Shown here piece after piece: positions 50,673 through 60,500 of a stretch of DNA of 64,000 bases. Below the pieces are notes generated by a model. That model was not told the DNA's origin. It did no database searches and was given only the letters and a program-made list of their open reading frames with translations. Numbering within the stretch: the stretch's first letter is position 1; the number at the start of each line of letters is the position of its first letter. Origin of the DNA: G964291335 sp964291335 (GTDB lineage Bacteria; Chloroflexota; Dehalococcoidia; Lucifugimonadales; UBA3495); the NCBI GenBank assembly GCA_964291335.2, contig OZ219748.1, forward strand, positions 2,666,001-2,730,000, written 5' to 3'. A program made the position numbers and the translations under genes.

Positions 50673-50861
50673 ATGCCAACCATCAGAATCAGCGAAGCCA
50701 ACTTCCACCGCTTACAGCAATGGGCCGAACCCCTGGCCGACAGCGTCGACGACGCCCTGAGCAAAGCCCTGACCGTGGCGGAGAGCTATCGACCTGATCC
50801 GAAAGAACCGGAGAACCCATCAACCGGGCTTAATGATGAGCCCCGACTTCCTGAAAATTGA
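50673..50861 (+). CDS. Small ribbon-helix-helix-like (SeqA-N-like) protein
   Basis: 62 residues. MPTIRISEANFHRLQQWAEPL followed by DSVDDALSKAL fits the short family MPTIRIDxxVxxxLQxxAEPFVDTPNDVL, which begins with a beta strand for dimer formation and ends with a helix, as in SeqA N-terminal and RHH antitoxin proteins. GGAG lies 10 bp before the ATG. No toxin is adjacent. Confidence 0.65.
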   Translation: MPTIRISEANFHRLQQWAEPLADSVDDALSKALTVAESYRPDPKEPENPSTGLNDEPRLPEN

Positions 50862-50967
50862 GCTGGAGTATGGAACGCTACTACACCCCCCACCCCTGCC
50901 GGAAGCCCGACAACCGGGAAACCGAACCACATAAGCGACGTGCTTGACCTATACACCCAAAAACCTG

Positions 50968-50995
50968 TTGCGCAGATTCGCAGACCTGATACAAT
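50968..50995 (+). promoter_or_regulatory. Possible promoter before the second CPADG gene
   Basis: TTGCGC and TACAAT with a 16-bp spacer; leader of about 100 nt to ATG 51105. Confidence 0.45.
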
Positions 50996-51104
50996 GCCGG
51001 ACGAAAACACGCCAGCCTTTCCCCAAATGGGACCAGTCCTGACCCGGCGGCAACAACGCCCCGGCGGAAATACTGGCCGCCGGAGGCCACGATGGACCGA
51101 CACG

Positions 51105-51509
51105 ATGCCTGATACGACCCTAACCCTGGACGGCCACACGCTGACCGCCCGGGAAACCTGGCGGGAGACCGACAAAGGCGGCCGCTGGACCCGTAACCAA
51201 TGGATGGACTGCCCCGCCGACGGCGCTATGCAGTACCATGGCAGCGGCCGCTTTAGCTGCCAACATGGACACTGGATGGTGTCCAGCACCTCGGCCAGCG
51301 ACTGGCCGACGATACGGGGATACGCCCCGCCGGGACCGCCGCCGGAACCGCCGCCTGTGTTTCAGGGGCCGTACCAGGAACACGCCGACCTGTCAGGACA
51401 TCAGGTGCTAGACGGAGACCTGACCTGCCCGGACGGGCCGGCCATATACATCGTGGGGTCCTGGAGCTGCGCCCATGGAAGCTGGCTCATAGAGTGGCCT
51501 CGACGATAA
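51105..51509 (+). CDS. CPADG-motif small protein, member 2, with a second half-motif
   Basis: 134 residues. CPADGAMQYHGSGRFSC, HGHWMVSSTSASDWPTIR matches the 27073 protein. After a Pro-rich linker (PPGPPPEPPPVF) a degenerate second copy appears: CPDGPAIYIVGSWSC, HGSWLIEW. So this is a duplicated metal-binding-like domain in one protein. ATG 51105 is used; a 6-codon ORF starts at ATG 51092 with GGAGG at ideal distance and overlaps it, which could be a translational coupler. An upstream in-frame extension to 50940 seems unlikely. Confidence 0.65.
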   Translation: MPDTTLTLDGHTLTARETWRETDKGGRWTRNQWMDCPADGAMQYHGSGRFSCQHGHWMVSSTSASDWPTIRGYAPPGPPPEPPPVFQGPYQEHADLSGHQVLDGDLTCPDGPAIYIVGSWSCAHGSWLIEWPRR

Positions 51510-51651
51510 CCGCCCGCCCTTGCCATGTCGGGGGCCGGCCACGATGGAGCATGACGATAGCGACGTGCTTCACCTACTACGTACGCAAGCGGAGCGTTTA
51601 CTCCCCGGACGAGATACGCAAACTGACTCAAAATGGCAATAGAAAAGTCCT

Positions 51652-51660
51652 TGCTATACT
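51652..51660 (+). promoter_or_regulatory. Extended -10 promoter of the ASCH gene
   Basis: TGC followed by TATACT, about 64 bp before ATG 51724; no clear -35 box, as is usual for extended -10 promoters. Confidence 0.5.
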
Positions 51661-51723
51661 GTTTCGCCAGGCCCGCGACCTCCGACCTGGACCAACCGAC
51701 GACCAGCTAAAAGAAGAGCAAGT

Positions 51724-52215
51724 ATGGCAGGCGCCAGCTCAATCAATCATGAAAGTGAAATCGACAGGATCCAAATGGTTGAAATCCAACATAGACCTGA
51801 AAACGCCATCGCATTACTATCAATCCACCCAAACTACGTGGAATTGATCCGGAATGGCGTCAAGCGCGTGGAATTCAGACGACGTACCTTTGCCAGAACT
51901 ATCAGCCACATCGTGATTTATTCCACCGCGCCAGTGCAACGGCTGACCGGTTTCTGTGAGATAGAACAAGTGGTAACCGGAGCTCCGACAACCTTATGGT
52001 CAAGCTACGGACACGTTGGCGGCATAACCCGCGAAGCTCTGCTTAAATACCTGACAGGACTGAACACCGCAGTCGCAATCATAATCAAGAACTTTATCCC
52101 GCTACCCAAATGGCCGGCTCTGCCAGAAATAAACATCAAGCGCCCGCCCCAGAGCTTTCAGTATCTGGACAACAGCGCTTTCCGTTTTCTGACCGAAAAA
52201 TATGCGCACTACTAG
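51724..52215 (+). CDS. ASCH-domain protein (PUA-like RNA-binding fold)
   Basis: 163 residues. ALLSIHPNYVELIRNGVKRVEFRRRTFARTISHIVIYSTAPVQRLTGFCEI covers the ASCH core, with the GxKxVEFRRR ligand loop and the IYSTAPVQ strand; the end PPQSFQYLDNSAFRFL is typical of the short prokaryotic subfamily, several of which hydrolyse modified cytidine or bind RNA. Less GC-rich than the neighbours. A start at ATG 51778 would also cover the domain. No partner toxin is visible. Confidence 0.85.
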   Translation: MAGASSINHESEIDRIQMVEIQHRPENAIALLSIHPNYVELIRNGVKRVEFRRRTFARTISHIVIYSTAPVQRLTGFCEIEQVVTGAPTTLWSSYGHVGGITREALLKYLTGLNTAVAIIIKNFIPLPKWPALPEINIKRPPQSFQYLDNSAFRFLTEKYAHY

Positions 52216-52407
52216 AATTTGTATGCAAAGCCCTTGATTAGACTGACTTTTGGCGCAAATGCGCGGTATCCGCATAGGTGCAGGAATTTCCAGAAGATTG
52301 AGCGGCGCTTTCAGGCCCCGCAGCCAATTCTCCCTTGACTCGAAAGTATCCATCTATTACGTTAGGGCATATGCAGAAAATCAGGTATAACATCAGGAAG
52401 CGCGAAT

Positions 52408-52971
52408 ATGCAGAATGACAATGACCCGGAACAGGAACCCAAGCCTGAACGCGACCCGAGAGCCAGGTTCTATGACAACCCGTTCAGACCCACCAACTTG
52501 ACGCCGGAGCAGAACGAGTACCTTGATCGGCGAGGTGTCGCGTTTCGACACTACTACGCGACTGGTGACCCGTCCAAGCTGAAGGAGTTTGGGTTTAACC
52601 TGCCCGATAAGCAAGCTGAGGTAGCAGCAAGGAATGCAAAGGCCGGAAACGACGATACGAATCCACAGGTCCACACCCGGCCCATATCCTGTTTCGCCCG
52701 CGAAGCGGACTTGCTCCAGGACGCACTATCTCTCACCCAGCGGCTCCTTTCCCACCGAATACCCACGCGTATCCGGATACCGGATGAAGAACCCTGCCAG
52801 ATCCGGATTGAAGTCCCCTGTATTACCCACGACTGCCCTCATTGGACCACCGCCATCCCCGACAACCCAAACGAACCTGACACTACCCCATGCGCCATCC
52901 GGCGGTGTAACTACTGCCAGGAACACGACATAGGCCCCCCCGAAGTGCACCAGATCCACTTTCCGGAATAA
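52408..52971 (+). CDS. Hypothetical protein with C-terminal Cys/His cluster
   Basis: 187 residues. The first part has a charged N terminus and NLTPEQNEYLDRRGVAFRHYYATGD; the C-terminal 60 residues have CQIRIEVPCITHDCPHW and CAIRRCNYCQEHD, seven Cys and three His, which suggests a zinc site. TATAAC (52386-52391) is a possible -10 box. No family recognised. Confidence 0.55.
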   Translation: MQNDNDPEQEPKPERDPRARFYDNPFRPTNLTPEQNEYLDRRGVAFRHYYATGDPSKLKEFGFNLPDKQAEVAARNAKAGNDDTNPQVHTRPISCFAREADLLQDALSLTQRLLSHRIPTRIRIPDEEPCQIRIEVPCITHDCPHWTTAIPDNPNEPDTTPCAIRRCNYCQEHDIGPPEVHQIHFPE

Positions 52972-53033
52972 CCATCCCAATGCCGGACAATATCCGTCCT
53001 CAAGCGCGGGTAAAGATTGAAACGCCGGAATGG

Positions 53034-53135
53034 GTAACGGAGCGGAGAAATGCCCCAAAAGGGCCGCCTGCATCCGATTGCAGGAGTTGCGGGGAACCCG
53101 CAAAAACTGCCGGGGTCAGAGGAAACGCCCCCCAG
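53034..53135 (+). repeat. Dispersed repeat H, copy 2
   Basis: Counterpart of 48308-48422. A GATTGAAACGCC word just upstream (53011-53022) is like the 3' handle of the solitary repeat at 47576. Confidence 0.6.
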
Positions 53136-53214
53136 TCCGGCTCAATTAGACTTAACCATTGCTACCCCCCCGCCTAAGCACACTATGCAATCTCACACGC
53201 GTCAAGGAACAGAG

Positions 53215-53442
53215 ATGACCGATTACGACACCTCCAACAAGGAGAAAACCCTCATCCGGGAAATCCGGACCAATCTGAAACAAACCCGGCTCTGCCTGGA
53301 AAAGCTCAGGGGATCGATGGACGATAAGACAATACAAGTCCGCCTGGCTCTCATGATTGACCAGATGGACAACAATCTTCTGCATATGGATTTCTGCCGC
53401 GAGCGGCTGGCTGCTGAAGCCCTGAACCGGACCATAGAGTAA
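53215..53442 (+). CDS. Small helical hypothetical protein
   Basis: 75 residues: KEKTLIREIRTNLKQTRLCLEKLRGSM, RLALMIDQMDNNLLHMDFCRERLAAEAL. A helical hairpin or coiled coil. AAGGAACAGAG precedes ATG 53215 at fair spacing; an upstream in-frame ATG at 53050 lies in repeat H and is rejected. No family recognised. Confidence 0.55.
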   Translation: MTDYDTSNKEKTLIREIRTNLKQTRLCLEKLRGSMDDKTIQVRLALMIDQMDNNLLHMDFCRERLAAEALNRTIE

Positions 53443-53461
53443 AACTGACCGGCCAGAGGCA

Positions 53462-53902
53462 ATGATGGAGATTTTGTTTGCGGAGAGCGCCCCAGGCTGG
53501 TGGAACGACCCGGCGGATGCCACCAACTGCGACTTTGCCGGGGTAATAAATACTCTGGAAATTATCTGCGGCTATATCGGACACTACGACCCGGCTGGTC
53601 GTTATGCCATAACCTGCCCCCTGACTGACCATCCCGACCAGGAAGCGATAGTTATACGGTTCCAGGCTAACTGCCAGGTTATTGCCGAATGTACCGGCGG
53701 CTGTCCGGACGCTCAGCAATTCGTCTGGGCCGCCCAGACTGCTGAATATGACGACCGTCCGTTCCACTGGCCGGGAGTGGTGAACAAACCCAGGAAGATA
53801 ACAACCCCGGAAGGACCGGGAATGATCTTCCCGGGAGACCCGCCCGCTGACCTGCTATACACTCTGTCTGGAGGCAAGCCCTGGTGGGAAACTGGCGGAT
53901 GA
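53462..53902 (+). CDS. Hypothetical protein before array C
   Basis: 146 residues (145 if ATG 53465 is used, which has better spacing to AGAGG). APGWWNDPADATNCDF, GRYAITCPLTDHPDQEAIVIRFQ, CTGGCPDAQQFVW. Cys-containing beta-rich protein of unknown family. It ends 9 bp before the first CRISPR-like repeat of array C. Confidence 0.55.
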   Translation: MMEILFAESAPGWWNDPADATNCDFAGVINTLEIICGYIGHYDPAGRYAITCPLTDHPDQEAIVIRFQANCQVIAECTGGCPDAQQFVWAAQTAEYDDRPFHWPGVVNKPRKITTPEGPGMIFPGDPPADLLYTLSGGKPWWETGG

Positions 53903-53910
53903 TATACCCG

Positions 53911-54071
53911 GGCTACCCTGCAGGTACGGGAATCTCCCCTATACTTAACCCATAGCCCAAAATCACCCCCCCCCCCCCCCGCAACCCACCCAGTTACTGG
54001 GATATACACTGATTGCAAATACTTGTATAGTACCCCCATACAGTTACCCCGTAGCCTATAGGGATTACCCC
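53911..54071 (+). CRISPR. CRISPR-like array C, three type I-E-like repeats
   Basis: Repeats at 53911-53939 (CCCTGC, loop AGGT, ACGGGA), 53981-54009 (CCACCC, AGTT, ACTGGG) and 54042-54071 (CCCCGT, AGCCT, ATAGGG). The second spacer is 32 nt; the first is 41 nt and holds a run of 16 C that explains the extra length. The first repeat is closest to repeat 1 of array B. Confidence 0.55.
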
Positions 54072-54134
54072 CGGCAGTCCCATAGCCTGCACTTATGCTG
54101 AAATCTCCAATCCCCCACCCGCCAGCAAGGAATT

Positions 54135-54457
54135 ATGGAAAATGACCGGCTAAACAGCGAAGATCTGGAAGATGCAATTATCATGGCCTGGCAATCCCTT
54201 GCCCACGAACACCTCGAATTCTACCAAGCACCGGCAAAATCAAGGACGCCGAAATCGCCATGCAAGCCGTCCGGAAAATTGACCAAATACAAAACCACAT
54301 CACCAGAATGATCTACGCCCAAGCCCTCCTGGAAAACGATTCCCTCGGGATACCCGAAATCCCATTAACTCACGACCATTTCCCCTATGTCCAATACTAC
54401 AGCACGCTCTATAACATCCTCAAACAAAATGAGACCTGCCCCCCCCCCACTCCATAA
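54135..54457 (+). pseudogene. Small hypothetical gene with a one-base frameshift
   Basis: ATG 54135 starts MENDRLNSEDLEDAIIMAWQS and AHEHLEFY; near 54226 (CC where CCC is expected) the frame must move by one base to reach STGKIKDAEIAMQAVRKIDQIQNHITRM and the end at 54457. Joined, it is a helical protein of about 107 residues. No family recognised. AAGGA lies 7 bp before the start. Confidence 0.45.
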
Positions 54458-54503
54458 CCCTGAACAGCCCATCATCCCATAAAAACTCCAGCAATCCGAC
54501 CAC

Positions 54504-54509
54504 TATAAT
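54504..54509 (+). promoter_or_regulatory. TATAAT box before the 54546 gene
   Basis: Consensus -10 box, 36 bp before the ATG; the -35 region is poor. Confidence 0.4.
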
Positions 54510-54545
54510 TAACCCTGAATATTCCACCGGAGTCGTCCAGCCGCC

Positions 54546-55013
54546 ATGTCCGCCCGAACCGAACGAATCCTGCCCTTCTTCATCGCCGCCCTGGCCACCG
54601 GTATCGCCGCCCTCATCATCATCCCCACCAATACCAAATCCATTAACCTGTATCTCACCCCGACAACGCTGCTCATCGGCCTCATCCCCCCGGTGCTCGC
54701 CGCAATCCACCGCAATACCCTCGCTCAAATCCGGAACTCAAACGTTATCAAACACGCCATCCGCACCGGCTATTACCACGACCTCATCGCTTATCTGTCC
54801 CACCCCGTTTATCCCGGCATCGCCGCCGCCTTCCTGTCAATACTCCCGTTGATACTTCAATACCCACCCGTCATCGCTCAACTCTGGCTGATCGCCATGA
54901 CTTTTCTCATTACCCTCATCATCTCCCTGATCCTGCGCAACGAAATACTCATGTCCCGAATCCTGGATCACCTCTCTGAAAACCAAGACGAAGACCGGAG
55001 AACTACACTGTGA
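54546..55013 (+). CDS. Small integral membrane protein
   Basis: 155 residues with four predicted membrane spans: LPFFIAALATGIAALIII, LTPTTLLIGLIPPVLAAI, GIAAAFLSILPLILQY, and LWLIAMTFLITLIISLIL, with a basic cytoplasmic loop after the second. No family recognised. The next gene starts with a GTGA overlap, so the pair is co-translated. Confidence 0.6.
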   Translation: MSARTERILPFFIAALATGIAALIIIPTNTKSINLYLTPTTLLIGLIPPVLAAIHRNTLAQIRNSNVIKHAIRTGYYHDLIAYLSHPVYPGIAAAFLSILPLILQYPPVIAQLWLIAMTFLITLIISLILRNEILMSRILDHLSENQDEDRRTTL

Positions 55014-55249
55014 ACAACCAAAACGCCGAATACTACGTCCATTACCACCTCTCCGACGGCTGTACCCCCAACCCCCGTCAGGTCTTCTGCGACCCCGATT
55101 GCGCCGCGGAATGGCTCATGGACCGGAACATCGACCCCTTCGATATGCCCCTCACCACCTGCTATGACCATAAAATCTGCGACTGGAATTCCTGCAGTAC
55201 CACCTGGCGGAACCACACTCCGCCAGACCCGCACATCCCCGGTACCTGA
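55010..55249 (+). CDS. Small Cys-containing protein coupled to the membrane protein
   Basis: 79 residues, start GTG 55010 overlapping the previous stop. VHYHLSDGCTPNPRQVFCDPDCAAEWLMD and CYDHKICDWNSC have five to six Cys and resemble a short zinc finger of the CxxC type. Function unknown. Confidence 0.55.
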   Translation: MNNQNAEYYVHYHLSDGCTPNPRQVFCDPDCAAEWLMDRNIDPFDMPLTTCYDHKICDWNSCSTTWRNHTPPDPHIPGT

Positions 55250-55313
55250 CCCCCCCAAACCACAGCGCGCAACTACACCGGAACAACATCCCCATCCCCC
55301 CTCAGCCCAAAGC

Positions 55314-57128
55314 TCAGAGCAGCCATTTCTGCCATAGCAGAACCCCATAAGCAGCCGTTACCAGCAAACCGATAATCACCGAAGTCCACTGCTCAAAACC
55401 CCGGTTTCTCGCGTCCCGAAAGACAATTCCGTAGCTGCCCGAATCCGGCAGCCACTGCAAAACACGGGCAGTTCGATCCCCCTGTAAATCCTGGACGTTC
55501 ACCACCAGAAACACCATAACCGCCGAGAACAGAAAAGCGAACATCTCAAACAGAAACCCGCTCCAACCCACCACCTCCGGACGGGACCCCAGGGCCAGCA
55601 GCACCGTAATACTCCCGAAGGTTATCAACGCGAAAAGCTCCCCGAACTCAATGCCATGCCGCCGGGAATGGACGATAATGTTCAACTGCGCCTCCGCATC
55701 AGCCAACCGCGCCCGGTCATCAGATCCCAGGTCAGCGCCCACCGCCGCAAGCGTAGCTCCCGCCCGGCGATACGCCCTCCACAACGCCTCAGGATTATGC
55801 GCCCCATCCAGATCCAGAATATGCTGACGAATCGCAGAATCAATCAGGTTCCGCCGAACCAGCAGATCAACATCCTGAAACAGTCTGAAGAGAGCATTGT
55901 ATTCATCCCGAATCCGCCCGGCCAGACGGGCCACCCGGAACGACAGTAACAGAATGAAAACCGTCGCCGACATCGCCAGCGTTCCCAGATAAATCTCCCC
56001 TTTCGCCCACTCCCAGCCGGAGGACGGCAACAGCTGCAGCAGATCGTCCCGAAGGTAAACAAAAGCCCCGCAACCCCACAGGGATAGAATCAGCGCCTTG
56101 AATCCCAGCCGGATTTCCGCCTCAAAGTTGATCAGGACGTTGGCGGTAATAATTGCCGCCGTAGCGATAATCAGCAGGTCGATACGAACTTCTCCGGCGG
56201 AGAAAAACAGCATTAACCATAGCAACGATAAAACCGGTACTCCGTAAGCCATTGCGTTAATGCCAAGATTGTCAGCTTCTATGTTGGCTAAACGCCAAAC
56301 CGTATTCGCGCAAGTATGAACCACCAACCCGCTAACTAATATGCTGATCAACGCTGAAGCAAAAGACAGCGACTCACCCCCCAATACCCCGGCAACCACG
56401 TTAATCGGGACAGCAAATACGCTCCCGATAACATTAGCTATCAGCACGCAAAAAAGAGTGAGAAACCTCACGTCGTGATTCTCCGCAATCTCCTTCGGGA
56501 CAGCATTTCGCAAATCTATCCCCCACTTGAATGCAAAAGCAGTAAACGATCCCATGATCGCAGCCACCCCCGCCAGCCCCACCCCAAACAACAATCTCTT
56601 TATCGAATTATCAAAAATACCGCCAGAGATAATCATTCCATCAAATTGGCTCGCGACCACAAACAAAAATCCGGCAAAGGACACCCCTATGGATATTATG
56701 ACCCCAAGCGAAATCCTGCGGTGAAAATCCTCCCCTTCAAGCAACTTCGCCATCAGAAATATGGTAAAAATCGGCCACGTCTCGTATATCACCACTGTTA
56801 CGGCAATATTGATGAAATCCGCCGACCATGCGAAAAATGCAAACTCAAAATAGTTGAGCGCAATGAACAGCATCGACCATTGGAACACCCTCCCTGATAC
56901 CAGCCTGATAATCCGAAAGTCCCGTATCAGAGAAGGGAAAAAAGCGGCCGCGAAGATTGCAAACCCAACCCCGGTCCCCAGCCGAAACCCCGCGTTGAAC
57001 AGAAACGGGACTTCAGCTGCTTTACCCCACGCCAGCAGAATCGGCAAAAGGGAAAAACCAATCACCGCTGTCATCATATAGACAGCGGCAATCCCGTTCC
57101 GACCCCTGTTATTCCCGACCCCTTCCAT
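55314..57128 (-). CDS. DMT/EamA-type membrane protein with long C-terminal region
   Basis: 604 residues from ATG 57128 (chosen because AAGG lies 8 bp upstream and its start aligns with copy B at 20521; the frame is open further to TTG 57215). Residues 1-330 hold about ten membrane spans in an EamA-like layout, with repeated FEAEIRLGFKALILSLWGCGAFVYLRDD at the junction. Then come one or two spans, a cytoplasmic helical part (residues 410-510), and two final spans. Export of small metabolites is the family role, but the C-terminal addition is unusual and no substrate can be named. It is the intact form of the two damaged copies at 17605-20521. Confidence 0.75.
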   Translation of the reverse strand: MEGVGNNRGRNGIAAVYMMTAVIGFSLLPILLAWGKAAEVPFLFNAGFRLGTGVGFAIFAAAFFPSLIRDFRIIRLVSGRVFQWSMLFIALNYFEFAFFAWSADFINIAVTVVIYETWPIFTIFLMAKLLEGEDFHRRISLGVIISIGVSFAGFLFVVASQFDGMIISGGIFDNSIKRLLFGVGLAGVAAIMGSFTAFAFKWGIDLRNAVPKEIAENHDVRFLTLFCVLIANVIGSVFAVPINVVAGVLGGESLSFASALISILVSGLVVHTCANTVWRLANIEADNLGINAMAYGVPVLSLLWLMLFFSAGEVRIDLLIIATAAIITANVLINFEAEIRLGFKALILSLWGCGAFVYLRDDLLQLLPSSGWEWAKGEIYLGTLAMSATVFILLLSFRVARLAGRIRDEYNALFRLFQDVDLLVRRNLIDSAIRQHILDLDGAHNPEALWRAYRRAGATLAAVGADLGSDDRARLADAEAQLNIIVHSRRHGIEFGELFALITFGSITVLLALGSRPEVVGWSGFLFEMFAFLFSAVMVFLVVNVQDLQGDRTARVLQWLPDSGSYGIVFRDARNRGFEQWTSVIIGLLVTAAYGVLLWQKWLL

Positions 57129-57217
57129 CGGTTCAGCCTTATACCACGAAGTCATACCTATCGCAAGCCGGAGCAATAACATCTCCCCCCAACCGGCATC
57201 CGAAGGAAAAAACAACC

Positions 57218-57406
57218 ATGCGTCAGGCAGTTATATATCCCGGTGAAAACGGGTGCTGGGTCGCTGAATGCCCCAGCCTCCCCGGCTGCATCAGCCAGGG
57301 CGAAACACGGCAGCAGGCCGCCGCCAACATCAAAGAGGCCATCATTGCCTACATTGAAACCCTGAAAGAAGACCCCCGGCCTATCCCTGAAAAACCCACA
57401 CTATGA
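57218..57406 (+). CDS. hicB: HicB-like antitoxin, orphan
   Basis: 62 residues: MRQAVIYPGENGCWVAECPSLPGCISQGETRQQAAANIKEAIIAYIETL is the complete HicB partial-RNase-H fold, which binds and neutralises the mRNA-degrading toxin HicA. No hicA gene is found on either side. AAGGA lies 10 bp before the ATG. It is divergent from the DMT gene. Confidence 0.9.
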   Translation: MRQAVIYPGENGCWVAECPSLPGCISQGETRQQAAANIKEAIIAYIETLKEDPRPIPEKPTL

Positions 57407-57531
57407 TTCCACTGCCCCGGCTTCCCAGCCCTGAATTCATCAGCGCCCCGGACAACACATCTCCCACACTCCCTACACCCCTACACCCCTACACCCACAA
57501 CATTCCACCCCCGAATCCCTGTGCTACAATC

Positions 57532-57540
57532 CCTTACTAT
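57532..57540 (+). promoter_or_regulatory. Extended -10 promoter of the fusion helicase
   Basis: TGC followed by TACAAT; the transcript would start about 18-20 nt before ATG 57565, which supports that start over ATG 57403. Three 8-bp CCTACACC repeats lie just upstream (about 57471-57495). Confidence 0.6.
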
Positions 57541-57564
57541 CCCCAATACCCACAGGTGATTCCA

Positions 57565-60500
57565 ATGCTCCCAAACTACAACCCCGATTCCAACCCGCCC
57601 AGCCTGCCCGAACCCCTCGCTCACTGCGTCTCCATCGACCTCGAAGTTAACCCCGATTCCAAAACCATTACCGCCATCGGCGCCTTCCGCCCAGACCTCA
57701 ACCAACCCCTCTCCCAATCCGCCCCACTGCGCCTGGGAGAAGATGCCATCCAAAACCTCAACCGGATAACCCGGAACGCCGACTTCATCCTCGGCCACAA
57801 CATCCTTGACTTCGACCTCCCCCACCTGCAGCACGCCGGCCCCGATGCTCCCCTCCTCCAACTCCCCGTCATCGATACCCTGCGCCTCAATCCCCTCGCA
57901 TTCCCCCGCAATCCCTACCACCACCTGGTCAAACACTACAAGGACCCCGACCTGCTCCGCTCCCAGCGCAATAACCCATACCTCGACTCCATCCTCGCCC
58001 TCAACGCCTTTCAAAACCAGATCGCCCAATTCCAAGACCCCCGGACAACCAATCCCCTGCTGCTCGACGCCTGGCATTTCCTCACCGCCGACTCCACCCC
58101 ATCCGGCAGAGGCATGGACTTTCTCTGCTCATTCCTCCGCCAGGCTCCGACCCCAACCCCCGAAGCCGGCCACCGGTCAATCAGCCACTTCCTGGCAGAA
58201 AAAGCCTGCCCAACCCAACTCAACCAATTCCTCCGGAATCCCGACAACCCGCCCTGGCCTACCGCCTTCGCCCTCGCCTGGATCTCCGCCGCCGGCACCG
58301 ATTCCGCCCCACCCCCATGGGTTATCTACCAGTTTCCCGATACCCTCCGCATCATCCGCCAACTCCGCCAGTCCCCCTGTGAAACACCCCACTGCCCCTG
58401 GTGTTCCATTCAGCACAACGCCGTCGCCCAACTCAAACGCCGATTTAACTATCAGGCCTTCCGACCCCTGCCAGCCGGTCCCGACGGCAAATCCCTTCAG
58501 GAACAGATCACCAGCCAGGCCATGACCGGCCAGCACCTCCTCGCCGTACTCCCCACCGGCATCGGCAAATCCGTCTGCTACCAAATCCCCGCCCTCGCCA
58601 ACTATGAACAATCAGGTTCCCTTACCCTGGTTATCTCCCCACTCGTGGCCCTGATGGCCGACCAGGTTAACAACCTCCTCTCTATCGGCATCCCCAACGT
58701 CGACTCCATCAACGGACTCCTCACCATGCCCCAGCGGGCCAACACCCTGGACCGGATCGCCAACGGCAATACCGCCATCCTCCTGATGTCCCCGGAGCAG
58801 CTCCGCAACCAAACCGTGATCACCGCCATCCGGCAGCGTTCCGTCGCCTCAGTCGTGCTCGACGAAGCCCATTGCCTCTCCAAATGGGGCCACGATTTCC
58901 GCCCCGACTATCGCTATATCGCCAACGCCATCACTGAACATATCGCTCAAAACGGCAGCATCCCGGCAATCCTCTGCCTCACCGCTACCGCCAAACCCCA
59001 GGTCCAGGAGGAAATCGTCCAATACTTCCAGGACAACCTCAAAATCGAAATCCAAACCATCAACGGCGGCGCCCAGCGCCCCAACCTGGACTTCCAGGTC
59101 GTCCCCCTACCCAGTCCCGACCTCAAACCACAAGCCATCCTCCAGGTTATTCAGCAGGTTATTCAGGATGAAATCCCTACCCCCCAAGCCGGCAGCGGCA
59201 TTATCTACTGCGCCACCCGGCGAACTACCGAAACCCTGGCCCGGTTCCTCACCCTTAACGGCATCAACACCCTGCCCTTCCACGCCGGACTCTCCCGCGA
59301 ATCACGGATCCAGACCCAGAACGACTTTCTCGACAACACCACCCAGTTCATCACCGCCACCAACGCCTTCGGCATGGGCATTGACAAACCCGACATCCGG
59401 CTGGTACTCCACGCCGATATCCCCGGATCCCTCGAAAACTACCTCCAGGAAGCCGGCCGCGCCGGCCGCGACGCTAACCCCGCTTCCTGCGTCCTCCTCT
59501 ACTCCCCCGACGACGTGGAACAGCAATTCAAGCTCAACGCCCACTCCCGCCTCAACTCCAGGGAAATCAATAAAGTCCTTCAGGCACTCAGAGCCATCAA
59601 CCGCCGCCGGCATACCACCGAACCCATCGTTACCACCCCCGCCGAAATCTTCCGGGACAACCCCGACCCCGATTTCCGCCGGGATTCCCTCAACGGACAG
59701 TCCCCGGAGGAAGGCCGCATCATCACCGCCATCGCCTGGCTCGAAGAAGCTTCCCTACTCTCCCGGAAAATGAACCGGAATACCATCCACGCCGGTTCCC
59801 TGAAAATCAATACCATCCACGAGTGCATGCACATCCTTAACCGGGACCCCCAACTGGAACCCAAACTCAAAAACGCCGCCCGATACATCGTTCAATCCCT
59901 CCTTAATGTCAGTCCCACCGACATCGTAAACACCGACAGCCTCATCGCACAGACCGGCCTCCGCTCCAGCGAAATCAGGGAACTCCTCCTTTATCTGAAA
60001 AACAGCAATATTATTTCCGAAGACCTCACCATCACCGCCTATGTCCACCACGGCATCGCCAATAGCTCCCGGGCCCGCTTCGACCGGGCCAACAACCTCG
60101 AAACCGACCTGATCCGCCACCTGCAGGAAGCCAACCCCGACCAGCAGATCGACCAACCATCCCAACTCCACCTCCGCCGGATCAACCAAGCAATGCTCGA
60201 CCTCGGCCACCAGCATTCCCTCCCACACTTCATCCTCAAAATACTCCAATCCATCGCCGGCGACGGCCTGGAAGAGGAAAACCCCACCGCCGAACCGGTC
60301 CCCGCCGGCAGAGGCTCCATCCGTATCCGCCAGCGGCAGCACGAAATCCTGTCCCTCACCCTCCGGCGTTCCTGGTCCAACCTCGCCGCCGGATCCCGCC
60401 ACCGCCGACTCGCCGCCCAAACCATCCTGCACCACCTGCTCGCCGCACTCCCCCAGGAACAGCGCGGCGCCGACCTCCTCGTTCATACCACCCAGAGCCA

